DNA of 64,000 nt from Kaistella solincola (GCF_000812875.1 NZ_JSYK01000002.1:558001-622000), one strand, 5' to 3'; shown: positions 41,603 to 50,607, numbered from the stretch's first letter. Numbers and translations: made by a program. Notes: generated by a model from the sequence alone, not told the origin.

Positions 41603-43717
41603 ATGAATATTAAAACTTTTGCTTTGGGCGCCGCCGGTTTTCTGGCAGCAGCATGTACACCACAAAAAATGATCAGCACCATCAACTATCCTGAAACGAA
41701 AAAAATAGACCACACGGATACTTATTTCGGAACCACAGTTGCCGATCCGTACCGCTGGCTCGAAGATGATCGTGCCGCTGATACCAAAGATTGGGTGCAG
41801 CGAGAAGTCGCTTTCACCAATGATTATTTAGCAAAAATTCCTTTCCGCGAAGAAATTCGTTCGCAGTTGAAAGACATCTGGAATTACGAAAAAATCGGTG
41901 CTCCATTTAAGGAAGGCGATTATACTTATTTTTATAAAAATGACGGTCTGCAGGCGCAGTCTGTTTTATACAGAACAGATAAAGCCGGTAAGACTGAAGT
42001 TTTCCTGGATCCAAATAAATTTTCCGAAAAAGGCACGACTTCTTTAGCCGGAGTTTCCTTTAATAAGAAAGGAAATTTAGTTGCTTATTCGATTTCCGAG
42101 GGCGGAAGTGACTGGAATAAAATTATCATTCTGGATGCGGTAACCAAAAATAAAATCGATGAAACCATTAATGATGTGAAGTTTTCCGGAGCTTCGTGGT
42201 TAGGTGACGAAGGTTTTTTCTATTCAAGCTACGATAAACCAACGGGCAGCGAACTTTCCGCTAAAACAGATACACACAAGGTGTATTTCCATAAGTTGGG
42301 CACCAAGCAAAGTGAGGATAAGCTTGTGATCGGCGGCGACCAGTTTAAAAGACGTTATATGGGAATGGGCGTGACGGATGACGAACGGTTCCAGATTTTA
42401 AGCGCTTCCGAAGCTACAAACGGTAACGAGGTCTATATTAAAGACCTAAAAAATAAAACCGATTTAATTCCAATTCAAAACGGATATGATTACAATACCG
42501 ATATCATTGATTCTAAAGGTGATTTCATCTATGCTTTAACGGATAAAGACGCGCCAAATATGCGTTTGGTTAAATTTAACATTAAAACGCCGAATGTTTG
42601 GGTAGATGTAATCCCGCAAACCGAAAATGTGTTAAGTGTTTCTACCGGTGGCGGCTATATTTTCGCAAAATATATGCAGGATGCGGTAACGTCTGTAAAG
42701 CAATATGATTACGACGGAAAACTTATCCGCACCATTGAACTTCCAGGAATTGGTACCGCGGGCGGCTTCAGTGGAAAAGAAAACGACAAAGATTTATATT
42801 ACAATTTCAGCAATTATATTACTCCTGGAACAACGTACAAATTTAATGTTGAAACCGGAAAATCCGAAGTTTACCAAAAACCGAAGGTGAAATTCAATCC
42901 TGAAGATTACGTTTCCGAGCAGGTTTTTTACACTTCAAAAGACGGCACGCGCATTCCGATGATGATAAACTACAAAAAAGGCCTTAAAATGGACGGAAAA
43001 AATCCAACCATTTTATATTCTTACGGAGGTTTTAATATCAGCCTGCAGCCAGGTTTTTCTGTAGTAAACGCGATCTGGATGGAAAATGGCGGAATCTACG
43101 CTGTTCCTAATATTCGCGGTGGTGGTGAATACGGTAAAAAATGGCACGATGCCGGCACAAAAATGCAGAAGAAAAATGTTTTTGATGACTTCATCGCGGC
43201 TGGTGAATATCTTCAAAGCAAAGGTTACACTTCCAAAGATTATATGGCGCTTTCGGGCCGTTCAAACGGCGGACTTTTAGTCGGTGCTACCATGACAATG
43301 CGTCCGGATTTGGCTAAAGTTGCCTTCCCGGGAGTTGGCGTTCTGGATATGTTGCGTTACAACAAATTTACGGCAGGCGCAGGCTGGAGCTACGATTACG
43401 GTACCGCCGAAGACAGCAAAGAAATGTTTGAATATTTGCGCTCTTATTCCCCGATTCATCAGGTGAAAGAAGGCGTTTGTTACCCGTCCACTATGATTAT
43501 CACCAGTGATCATGATGACCGCGTAGTGCCGGCGCACTCTTTTAAATTTGGTGCCGAACTTCAGGAAAAACAGTCGTGCAACAACCCGATTTTGGTTCGT
43601 ATCGAGACCAATGCCGGTCACGGAGCAGGTAGAAGTACCGAACAGGTCATCGGTGAAAATGCTGATATCCTGAGTTTTGCGCTTTATGAAATGGGTTACA
43701 AAACGTTAAAAAAGTAA
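41603..43717 (+). CDS. Prolyl oligopeptidase family (S9A) lipoprotein peptidase
   Basis: A 704-residue serine peptidase that cleaves short peptides after proline. The lipoprotein-type signal (LGAAGFLAAACTPQ, Cys about 18) places it in the cell envelope. The N-terminal seven-bladed propeller begins after DPYRWLEDD (residues about 48-56), a hallmark of S9A. The catalytic triad is visible: Ser in SGRSNGGLLVGA (about 554), Asp in TSDHDDRVVP and His in NAGHGAGRS. The motif GGGEYGKKWHDAG is typical. It is monocistronic with promoter and terminator. Similar enzymes of flavobacteria are well characterised biochemically. Confidence 0.94.
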   Translation: MNIKTFALGAAGFLAAACTPQKMISTINYPETKKIDHTDTYFGTTVADPYRWLEDDRAADTKDWVQREVAFTNDYLAKIPFREEIRSQLKDIWNYEKIGAPFKEGDYTYFYKNDGLQAQSVLYRTDKAGKTEVFLDPNKFSEKGTTSLAGVSFNKKGNLVAYSISEGGSDWNKIIILDAVTKNKIDETINDVKFSGASWLGDEGFFYSSYDKPTGSELSAKTDTHKVYFHKLGTKQSEDKLVIGGDQFKRRYMGMGVTDDERFQILSASEATNGNEVYIKDLKNKTDLIPIQNGYDYNTDIIDSKGDFIYALTDKDAPNMRLVKFNIKTPNVWVDVIPQTENVLSVSTGGGYIFAKYMQDAVTSVKQYDYDGKLIRTIELPGIGTAGGFSGKENDKDLYYNFSNYITPGTTYKFNVETGKSEVYQKPKVKFNPEDYVSEQVFYTSKDGTRIPMMINYKKGLKMDGKNPTILYSYGGFNISLQPGFSVVNAIWMENGGIYAVPNIRGGGEYGKKWHDAGTKMQKKNVFDDFIAAGEYLQSKGYTSKDYMALSGRSNGGLLVGATMTMRPDLAKVAFPGVGVLDMLRYNKFTAGAGWSYDYGTAEDSKEMFEYLRSYSPIHQVKEGVCYPSTMIITSDHDDRVVPAHSFKFGAELQEKQSCNNPILVRIETNAGHGAGRSTEQVIGENADILSFALYEMGYKTLKK

Positions 43718-43737
43718 AAAACTCTGAAAAATTTTGA

Positions 43738-43768
43738 AACTTTCCGCCCGCAAGCGGAAAGTTTTTTT
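43738..43768 (+). terminator. Rho-independent terminator of the S9 peptidase
   Basis: A 9-bp stem ACTTTCCGC/GCGGAAAGT with loop CCGCAA is followed by a T-run, 20 bases after the stop. Confidence 0.88.
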
Positions 43769-43792
43769 ATTCAAGTCAAGAAATAAATTCAC

Positions 43793-43800
43793 TAATTTTG
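43793..43800 (+). promoter_or_regulatory. -7 promoter element immediately before a methyltransferase ATG
   Basis: TAATTTTG (TAnnTTTG) ends 5 bases before the ATG at 43806, so the transcript would start at or next to the start codon (leaderless). Confidence 0.45.
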
Positions 43801-43805
43801 CCTTT

Positions 43806-44525
43806 ATGCACAAAGAGGAAATTGCCGGTTATTATGATGTGTTTTCTGCAACGCAGGTGAAAACCGGCGCCAATGAAAGATTGATTTCTCTTTACAAAAG
43901 ACTTTTGGAACAAGGTTTAAAATCAAGCTCCAATGTACTGGAACTCGGCTGTGGCGTTGGAAACTTTACCAAACTTCTGGCGGAAAAAGTAACTTCCGGA
44001 AAAATTGAAGCGGTTGATTTTAGCCAAAAAAGCATCGAAATAGCCCGGAAAAAATGCGGTGAGAAACAAAATATACATTTCGAAGTTGCTGATGTTACGG
44101 CTTACACGCCAAAATTTGCTGACTTCGATTTTATCACTTTAATGGATGTTATCGAGCATATTCCGCTGGAAAAACATCAGGAATTATTTTCGAAAATTTG
44201 CCGTTTTAGCACGGAAAAAACCTTAATTGCGCTTAATATTCCGAACCCGGAATATATTGCATTTACGCGCAAAAACCAGCCGGAAACTTTGCAGGTGATC
44301 GACCAGGAAATCCATTTGGCACCTTTGCTTACAATTTTAGAAAATTCCGGCTTAGAACTGGTTTTTTTTGAAAAATACAGCATCTGGGAAATTGAAGATT
44401 ATCATTTTCTTTTGGTTCGTAAAAAGCAGAATTTCGAACTACGGCACCTTTCGGATGAGCGCACGCTTTCGGAAAAAGTTTTAAACAAAGTTTCCCGAAA
44501 AATCGACTCGCTGAAATACCGATAA
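43806..44525 (+). CDS. Class I SAM-dependent methyltransferase
   Basis: A 239-residue methyltransferase. The SAM site is NVLELGCGVGNFTKLLAEK (about 42-60), followed by IEAVDFSQKSIEIARKK, and the conserved FITLMDVIEHIP. The C-terminal tail is basic. The substrate is unknown. The start at 43806 is chosen because an in-frame extension to 43734 would run through the preceding terminator. A TAnnTTTG element ends 5 bases before this ATG. mutL follows 31 bases downstream. Confidence 0.85.
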   Translation: MHKEEIAGYYDVFSATQVKTGANERLISLYKRLLEQGLKSSSNVLELGCGVGNFTKLLAEKVTSGKIEAVDFSQKSIEIARKKCGEKQNIHFEVADVTAYTPKFADFDFITLMDVIEHIPLEKHQELFSKICRFSTEKTLIALNIPNPEYIAFTRKNQPETLQVIDQEIHLAPLLTILENSGLELVFFEKYSIWEIEDYHFLLVRKKQNFELRHLSDERTLSEKVLNKVSRKIDSLKYR

Positions 44526-44556
44526 TGCGGAAAAACCTTTATTTGATTAAATTTTA

Positions 44557-46320
44557 ATGTCTGATATTATAAAACTTTTACCCGATCATGTTGCCAACCA
44601 AATTGCCGCAGGCGAAGTGGTGCAGCGGCCCGCATCGATTGTAAAAGAACTCATCGAAAACTCCATCGATGCCGGAGCGACAAAAATTGAACTGATCGTT
44701 CGCGATTCCGGTAAAAACCTCATTCAGGTGGTGGATAACGGCAGCGGAATGAGCGAAACCGATGCACGGCTAGCTTTCGAGCGCCACGCAACTTCGAAAA
44801 TAAGCACCACCGAAGATATTTTCCGGATTTCTACAAAAGGTTTTCGCGGAGAAGCTTTAGCTTCAATAGCGGCGGTTGCGCAGGTGGAACTTCGCACCAA
44901 AACTCACGATGCGGTAAGCGGCACCAACATTTATATTGAGGGCGGAGGTTTTCAGTTTCAGGAACCGATTCAAACTGCGGCGGGCTCTAGTTTTTCGGTT
45001 AAAAATCTTTTTTACAATGTTCCGGCGCGCCGGAAATTCCTTAAAAATAATAATATTGAGTTTCGCCACATTATCGATGAATTTCAGCGCATTGCGCTGG
45101 CGCACGATAATCTTGATTTCGAACTCTACCATAACGACGATATTATTTTCCGGCTTCGCAAAGCAAGTCTTTTACAAAGAATTGTAGATGTTTTCGGACG
45201 AAAACTGCAGCCGCTTTTAATTCCGATTAAAGAAGATTTGGGTTGGGTGCAGTTGAATGGTTTTGTGGCAAAACCGGAAGGCGCCAAAAAAACGCGCGGC
45301 GAGCAGTTTTTTTTTGTTAATGGGCGCTTTTTCCGAAGTGCTTATTTTAATAAAGCCGTACAGGAAGCTTTTGAAGGTTTACTTTTACCGGGTTATATTC
45401 CAACTTTTTTCCTTTTTTTAGAACTCGATCCGGAGAAGGTGGATGTTAATATTCATCCGCAAAAAACCGAAGTGAAATTCGAAGATGAAAATCTTATTTT
45501 CGCATTGGTTCGCTCAACGATTAAGCGGTCGTTAGGAATTTATAATATTTCACCAAGTCTGGATTTTGACCGTGGTGAAGGTGTAGAAGCTTTTCTGGCG
45601 CAGTCAACCGGTGGAAACACCGCTTACAAAACACCCGAAATTGTGGTGGACCGCAGCTATAATCCTTTTCTGGAAGAGCGCGAAACTGAAGGTGAACGGG
45701 TGGCGATGACCGAGCTATTTCAGCAAAATATGCCCGCAGAGCCGTCAAAAATTAATCTTTTTGAAGATGATGACTTTGATGATGATTTGATGCGTTTGCC
45801 CAACGGTTACTGGCTTTTCAATAAAAACGGTAAAACCCTGATGCTGGATTTAGGTAGAATGCACCGCCTGGTTGTTTCTGAAAAAAATGCCAAAAAGAAG
45901 CGCAATTCCGAGAAACATACGCTGCTTTTTTCGTTGGAATATCACATGAATGAAACCGAAAAAAATAAATTTCGGTCGATTAAAAAATTTCTGCCGGAAC
46001 TTGGCTTCGAAATGGTATTGGCAAATGATAATGTTTTGCGGATTGATGCCGTCCCTGAAGGTTTGAAGGAAACTCAGGTAATGAAATTCCTTGAAAATCT
46101 TTTTGAGATCCTGGAATACCGCAACGAAGATGAGTTTATGGAATTCTACAACAGCCAGTGGAATAAAATACAGAGCAAATCGCGGTTTGATTTTTTATAT
46201 AAAACCGATGCCGAGCACGCCATCACAGATTTTACCGAGCTGGGCTTCCCGGAATTTTTACCGTCTGGAAAGCGGTGCTATATCGTTCTTCCGCTGGAAG
46301 AGCTTAAAAACAAATTTTAA
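44557..46320 (+). CDS. mutL: DNA mismatch repair protein MutL
   Basis: Couples mismatch recognition by MutS to strand removal. The 587-residue protein has a clear GHKL ATPase N-terminus: IAAGEVVQRPASIVKELIENS, DNGSGM and ATSKIS with GFRGEALASIA. The C-terminal dimer domain (about 420-587) is present, but the endonuclease motif DQHAxxExxxxE is not: the aligned place reads LMLDLGRMHRLVVSEK (about 427-442). It therefore looks like a non-nicking MutL, although no MutH is visible in this window. An acidic linker (DDDFDDDLM) lies just before it. rhomboid follows by 3 bases. Confidence 0.95.
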   Translation: MSDIIKLLPDHVANQIAAGEVVQRPASIVKELIENSIDAGATKIELIVRDSGKNLIQVVDNGSGMSETDARLAFERHATSKISTTEDIFRISTKGFRGEALASIAAVAQVELRTKTHDAVSGTNIYIEGGGFQFQEPIQTAAGSSFSVKNLFYNVPARRKFLKNNNIEFRHIIDEFQRIALAHDNLDFELYHNDDIIFRLRKASLLQRIVDVFGRKLQPLLIPIKEDLGWVQLNGFVAKPEGAKKTRGEQFFFVNGRFFRSAYFNKAVQEAFEGLLLPGYIPTFFLFLELDPEKVDVNIHPQKTEVKFEDENLIFALVRSTIKRSLGIYNISPSLDFDRGEGVEAFLAQSTGGNTAYKTPEIVVDRSYNPFLEERETEGERVAMTELFQQNMPAEPSKINLFEDDDFDDDLMRLPNGYWLFNKNGKTLMLDLGRMHRLVVSEKNAKKKRNSEKHTLLFSLEYHMNETEKNKFRSIKKFLPELGFEMVLANDNVLRIDAVPEGLKETQVMKFLENLFEILEYRNEDEFMEFYNSQWNKIQSKSRFDFLYKTDAEHAITDFTELGFPEFLPSGKRCYIVLPLEELKNKF

Positions 46321-46323
46321 TTT

Positions 46324-46965
46324 ATGTTTCCAAGATTAACGCCGATTACCAAAAATATTATCATTCTGAATGTTATATTTTATCTGGCTTCCAATTTCAT
46401 TGCTTTTCCAAAACTTTATGAAATGTTTTCGGTGTTTTACTTTGAATCACCTTATTTTAAAGTTTGGCAAATCATCACGCACATGTTTATGCATGCGCCG
46501 ATGGGACAGGGAATTGGACTGACGCACATTCTTTTCAATATGCTGACGCTGATGAGTTTCGGACCAGTTTTAGAGCAGGTTTTGGGCGACAGAAAATACA
46601 TTATTTTGTATTTTGCCAGCGGAATTGGCGCTTACCTACTGAACTGCGGCTGGAATTATTTTGAAATTACGCAGGGTGCAGATCCGATGGAAATTTATTC
46701 CATCCCAATGATGGGCGCTTCGGGTGCGATTTTCGGGGTTGTAGCGGCATTTTCTACTATGTTTCCTGATTCTAAGCTTTACTTCATGTTTATTCCGTTC
46801 GGCATCAAAGCCAAATATTTATTACCAGGAATTATTCTGATCTCACTGTATTTAGGATTCAGCGGCTCGATGGGCGGCATTGCACATTTCGCACATATCG
46901 GTGGTGCTATTGTAGGATATGTCTTGGCCAGAAAATGGAAAAATGATCATTTTAGAGTTAATTAA
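46324..46965 (+). CDS. Rhomboid-family intramembrane serine protease
   Basis: A 213-residue protein with about six membrane segments. The catalytic Ser is in MMGASGAIFGVVAAF (about 130), and the His is in GGIAHFAHIGGAIVGYVL (about 184-201). The loop-1 WR motif seen in GlpG is not obvious, but HMFMHAPMG and THILFNMLTLMSFG are typical rhomboid segments. It cleaves membrane proteins within the bilayer; substrates are unknown. It starts 3 bases after mutL and is followed 12 bases later by the EEP gene, so these form one run. Confidence 0.92.
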   Translation: MFPRLTPITKNIIILNVIFYLASNFIAFPKLYEMFSVFYFESPYFKVWQIITHMFMHAPMGQGIGLTHILFNMLTLMSFGPVLEQVLGDRKYIILYFASGIGAYLLNCGWNYFEITQGADPMEIYSIPMMGASGAIFGVVAAFSTMFPDSKLYFMFIPFGIKAKYLLPGIILISLYLGFSGSMGGIAHFAHIGGAIVGYVLARKWKNDHFRVN

Positions 46966-46977
46966 GCACAATTTCCT

Positions 46978-47955
46978 GTGAAGATATTGCGATTTTTCTC
47001 TACGTTTTGTCACGCTGTAATTTTGATTTTGCTTTTGGCAACTTCACTCAACTCGTTGGTTCCACCGCAAAAATTTCCTTATATAAACCTGCTTTCGCTG
47101 GCTTTTCCCGTTTTGATGATTTTAAACGTTTTGTTGTGTTTATGGTGGACTATTCGTGCTAAAAAAAGAGCAATTCTTTTCATTGTGCTTTCGTTATTTT
47201 TAATAAAACCAACCGGTCGATGGCTAAACTGGCAGACTAAAAGTGATGAAAAAGCAAATCTGAAAGTAGTTTCTTTAAATATAAAAGGCGGCAATTTCGG
47301 TCGGAAAAATGTTTATGAATATCTGAAAAACCAGAATGCTGATATTGTTTTCGGACAGGAATATGGTGAAGAATACAATGTTCCCGGTTATCCGAACAAA
47401 GCCGTAGATTACCAGATTGTGGCCATAAATTCAAAACTTAAAATCATTAATACCGATAAAATTGCGACCTCCGGAAACGGAAATTCGTTTTATGCTGATA
47501 TCGAAGTGAATGGTAAGGTCATCCGCTGCATCAATTTATATCTGACGCCCTTCGCTTTTGATAAAAAAAAGGTAAAACCCAGCGAAGACTTGGAAACGAA
47601 CAAAACTAAGATGAGTTATATTCTGAAACGCCTTGTACCGACATTTAAAGCGCATCAGCAGGAAGTTGAAGACGTGCGTCAGGCGGTTTTGGATTCGCCA
47701 TATCCGGTTTTGTTAGCCGGCGATTTCAATGCGGTGCCAAATTCCTACGAATATTATCAGGTGAATTCGGTGTTGGAGGATGCTTTTGTTAAAGTTGGCA
47801 GAGGCAGCAGCACGAGTTTTCACGATTATAAATTCCCCATTAGAATCGACTATTTTTTCTCCTCGAAAGAAATTGAACCGATTACCTACCGCGTGGACAG
47901 AAGCGTAAAAGTTTCCGATCATTTTCCCGTAATTGCAACCTTCAAAGTACATTAA
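46978..47955 (+). CDS. Membrane-anchored EEP family phosphatase/nuclease
   Basis: A 325-residue protein with three N-terminal hydrophobic segments (about 5-90) and an EEP domain: VVSLNIKGGNFG, IVFGQEYGEEYN (metal-binding Glu), VLLAGDFNAVPNSYEYY and VSDHFPVIATF. It starts with GTG at 46978. The plan matches the 25244-26329 protein, so the two are probable paralogues with different substrates or regulation. It is the third gene of a mutL-rhomboid-EEP run and ends 1 base before a lipoprotein gene. The substrate is not known. Confidence 0.85.
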   Translation: MKILRFFSTFCHAVILILLLATSLNSLVPPQKFPYINLLSLAFPVLMILNVLLCLWWTIRAKKRAILFIVLSLFLIKPTGRWLNWQTKSDEKANLKVVSLNIKGGNFGRKNVYEYLKNQNADIVFGQEYGEEYNVPGYPNKAVDYQIVAINSKLKIINTDKIATSGNGNSFYADIEVNGKVIRCINLYLTPFAFDKKKVKPSEDLETNKTKMSYILKRLVPTFKAHQQEVEDVRQAVLDSPYPVLLAGDFNAVPNSYEYYQVNSVLEDAFVKVGRGSSTSFHDYKFPIRIDYFFSSKEIEPITYRVDRSVKVSDHFPVIATFKVH

Positions 47956-47956
47956 A

Positions 47957-48331
47957 ATGCCAAAAACGATATTTTTGCTCATTTTGCTCGTAATTTTTTC
48001 CTGCAATAAAGAAACTGCTGAAAAAACTACAATCAGCGCCGAAAATACCACAATACCACCCTACGACACAGTAGCTATTGATTCTTTTTCTGCCGGTGCA
48101 ACATCGGTGGATATAGCACGGCAAATACGGATGTCTACCGTGAAATTTCAGGATTCTTTACAGCAGGTTAAAATTAAAGCCGAAGAAGAGCAGCTATTGA
48201 AAAAAGCTAAAGAAGAAAAGCAGAAGTTGGAAAAAGCCGAAACGGAAAAAAATGCCGCTGAAGCAGCCAAAAAATCAAAATCTGAAGAGACAAAAGCTTC
48301 TGTGCCGGAAGTAAAAACCGAAAAAGCATAG
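47957..48331 (+). CDS. Small coiled-coil lipoprotein
   Basis: A 124-residue predicted lipoprotein: MPKTIFLLILLVIFSCNKE has a lipobox-like IFSC with Cys at about 16. After a Thr-rich linker the C-terminal half is a Lys/Glu/Ala-rich coiled coil (EEEQLLKKAKEEKQKLEKA). No family is recognised. The start at 47957 is chosen over 47933 because the signal peptide begins there. It follows the EEP gene by 1 base. It converges with the GH3 gene (3-base gap). Confidence 0.7.
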   Translation: MPKTIFLLILLVIFSCNKETAEKTTISAENTTIPPYDTVAIDSFSAGATSVDIARQIRMSTVKFQDSLQQVKIKAEEEQLLKKAKEEKQKLEKAETEKNAAEAAKKSKSEETKASVPEVKTEKA

Positions 48332-48334
48332 TAA

Positions 48335-49852
48335 TTACGCTTCGTTCATCTGAATGAGCGGCTCGATATATTCGCGGTCGTTGCTGAGACGCGGAACTTT
48401 ATTCTGTCCACCCAATTTTCCGCGCTGCGACATCCAATTGTAAAAAAGCTGAGGTTTTGCGACATGAATAATCGGTTTTTTCAACGTCATATCATTGTAT
48501 CTTTTCGCCTCGTAATCGGAGTTCACGGACTTCAGATGATTGTCGAAAATTTCACCAAAATGCTCGATATTTTCCGGTTTCCGCTGAAATTCCAAAACCC
48601 ATTCGTGCGCTCCGCTTTCGCCATTTTGCATAAAAACCGGCGCGCCGGTGAAGTCGAGAATTGAAGCATCTGTTGCTTCGCAAGCTTTTGTCAGCGCCGT
48701 TTCCACGTTATCAATCATCAACTCTTCGCCAAAAGCATTGATATAATGTTTTGTACGGCCGGAAACTTTAATTCTGAAAGGCTCAAGCGAGGTAAAACGT
48801 ACAGTGTCACCAATTAAATAGCGCCATAATCCGCTGTTGGTGGTGATGACCATCGCGTAGTTTTTGCCGATTTCCACTTCTTCCAGCGGAATTGCGTGGA
48901 GATTTTTTTCATCGAAAGTTTCCATTGGAATAAATTCATAGAAAATCCCGTAATCCAGCATCAGCAACATTTCATCGCTGCCGTGCTGATCCTGAATGGC
49001 GAAAAATCCTTCGGATGCGTTATAGATTTCGTAGTAATTAATTTCTTTGCCAATCACCTGACGGTATTGGTCACGATATGGTTTGAAACTGATGCCGCCG
49101 TGGAAAAAAACCTCCAGATTCGGCCATAAATCCGAAATCGTTTTGTGTCCGGTTTCGGCTAAAGTTCGCTGTAACAAGACCAACATCCAACTTGGAACGC
49201 CGGTTAAACTGCCGACATCTTCACTTTTAACTTCGGAAATGATGGCTTTCAATTTACTTTCCCATTCGGACATCAACGAAACTTTTTTGCTCGGTGTTGT
49301 GGTTATTTCTACCCAAAACGGCAAATTATCAATTAAAATCGCGGAAAGATCGCCAAACTTGGTATTGAAATCTTCATAAAAATCTGCGCTGCCGCCGAGA
49401 CGTAAATTTTTATTGGTAAACAGTTGGTTGTCGGGATGATTATTCGCATAAATGGAAATTAAATCTTTACCGGCTTTCATGTGGCAAAGTTCCAGACTTT
49501 CATCGGTAATCGGAATGAATTTACTTTTAGCATTTGTAGTTCCGGAAGATTTAGCAAAATTCTTTACCAAACCCGGCCAGAAAACATCACGCTGGCCTTG
49601 GCGCGCGCGTTCGATATACGGCTCGAAATCTTCATACGTAACGATCGGAATATTCCGGCGAAAATCTTCGTAGCTTGAAATGGAGCTGAAGCCGTGAATT
49701 TTACCGTAATCGGTATTTTCAGCATGGTAAAGCTGGGAAAAAAGCACGCCTTTTTGAGTTTCAACCGGGTGATCCATAAAATTCTGGATCTGGTCTATAC
49801 GCTGACGGATAAACCAATTGACGACCGTATTGAAAAGTGCTTTTGTTGCCAT
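48335..49852 (-). CDS. GH3 auxin-responsive-like acyl-adenylating protein
   Basis: A 505-residue member of the GH3 family, which in plants adenylates and conjugates acyl acids such as jasmonate or auxin to amino acids. The ATP-binding Ser/Thr-rich loop is FAKSSGTTNAKSKFIP (about 98-113), and GGSADFYEDF, YNASEGFFAIQD and GLWRYLIGDTVRFTS match GH3. Bacterial homologues are common in Bacteroidota and their substrates are unknown. A -7 element lies 5 bases before the ATG inside a GACAAA/TTTGTC palindrome, so the message may be leaderless. It stands alone. Confidence 0.88.
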   Translation of the reverse strand: MATKALFNTVVNWFIRQRIDQIQNFMDHPVETQKGVLFSQLYHAENTDYGKIHGFSSISSYEDFRRNIPIVTYEDFEPYIERARQGQRDVFWPGLVKNFAKSSGTTNAKSKFIPITDESLELCHMKAGKDLISIYANNHPDNQLFTNKNLRLGGSADFYEDFNTKFGDLSAILIDNLPFWVEITTTPSKKVSLMSEWESKLKAIISEVKSEDVGSLTGVPSWMLVLLQRTLAETGHKTISDLWPNLEVFFHGGISFKPYRDQYRQVIGKEINYYEIYNASEGFFAIQDQHGSDEMLLMLDYGIFYEFIPMETFDEKNLHAIPLEEVEIGKNYAMVITTNSGLWRYLIGDTVRFTSLEPFRIKVSGRTKHYINAFGEELMIDNVETALTKACEATDASILDFTGAPVFMQNGESGAHEWVLEFQRKPENIEHFGEIFDNHLKSVNSDYEAKRYNDMTLKKPIIHVAKPQLFYNWMSQRGKLGGQNKVPRLSNDREYIEPLIQMNEA

Positions 49853-49855
49853 AAA

Positions 49856-49877
49856 GACAAATATAATATATTTTGTC
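49856..49877 (-). promoter_or_regulatory. -7 element within a palindrome at the GH3 start
   Basis: The minus strand has TATATTTG (TAnnTTTG, 49858-49865) inside a palindrome with arms GACAAA and TTTGTC. The element ends 5 bases from the ATG at 49852. A regulator binding the palindrome would cover the promoter. Confidence 0.45.
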
Positions 49878-49907
49878 TAAAGGAGCTCCATCAATTTTTT
49901 ACAAAAA

Positions 49908-49932
49908 AATTCCGTGCAAAAAGCACGGAATT
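49908..49932 (-). terminator. Rho-independent terminator of the bacilliredoxin gene
   Basis: A perfect 10-bp stem (AATTCCGTGC/GCACGGAATT) with a 5-base loop; on the minus strand a T-run follows. It lies 24 bases after the stop. Confidence 0.88.
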
Positions 49933-49956
49933 TCAGGTTTTACCTAAAGTTTTAGT

Positions 49957-50367
49957 TTAGCAATATTCAGCGTAAGCGCCCTGTAGATTTGCAGCAATTG
50001 CGCCTGCAGGATTACCTTCAATGTGGTGTCTTTCCAGCATGTGCACCAACTCGCCATCTTTGAAAAGCGCGATACATGGTGAACTTGGTGGAAAAGGTGC
50101 CAAATGTTTTCGTGCAGCGTCAACTGCTTCTTTATCTACACCTGCAAATACGGTGATTAAGTTATCTGGTTTTTTGTCGCCTGTCAAAGAAAAAACAGCT
50201 CCTGGTCTCGCAGCACCTGCCGCACAACCACAAACGGAATTGATCATCAACAAAGTTGTTCCTTCTTTTTTGATGGCTTCATTTACTTCTTCAGCTGAAG
50301 TTAAGTCCTGGAAACCTTTATCGGTTAGCTCATGCTTCATTGGCATTACTAAATCATCTGGATACAT
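49957..50367 (-). CDS. BrxA/BrxB-family bacilliredoxin
   Basis: A 136-residue protein of the YphP/YqiW (DUF1094) family, which in Bacillus removes bacillithiol from protein cysteines. The redox motif is [13 protein letters not shown] (CGC, about 52-64), with [18 protein letters not shown] near the end. The length is as expected. A TAnnTTTG element lies 34 bases upstream and a terminator follows, so it is monocistronic. Whether this organism makes bacillithiol cannot be judged from the window. Confidence 0.93.
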   Translation of the reverse strand: MYPDDLVMPMKHELTDKGFQDLTSAEEVNEAIKKEGTTLLMINSVCGCAAGAARPGAVFSLTGDKKPDNLITVFAGVDKEAVDAARKHLAPFPPSSPCIALFKDGELVHMLERHHIEGNPAGAIAANLQGAYAEYC

Positions 50368-50400
50368 ATCTATAAAATTTATAAGTTAAAATATTGAGTA

Positions 50401-50408
50401 CAAAATTA
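50401..50408 (-). promoter_or_regulatory. Candidate -7 promoter element for the bacilliredoxin gene
   Basis: The minus strand reads TAATTTTG (TAnnTTTG) 33 bases before the ATG at 50367. Confidence 0.45.
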
Positions 50409-50533
50409 ATTCTTTTTAATCAATCACCCGCTATTTATAATCCATCAAAACAATACCAATAATCTATTGCGACTTTTGGGCGGAGTTTCTGGTCGGTTTT
50501 GGCAAATTAGAAAAATTAGGCTAAAATACAGGT

Positions 50534-50563
50534 AAAAAACCCGGCACATAAAATGCGCCGGGT
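50534..50563 (-). terminator. Rho-independent terminator of the dcw cluster
   Basis: Stem ACCCGGC/GCCGGGT, extended by further pairs around a short AT loop, is followed on the minus strand by six T residues. It lies 45 bases after the yqeY stop and closes the ftsI-to-yqeY run. Confidence 0.88.
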
Positions 50564-50607
50564 CTCAATCAAATCGATATGCAAAGGTTGAATATCCGTA
50601 CTAATAC

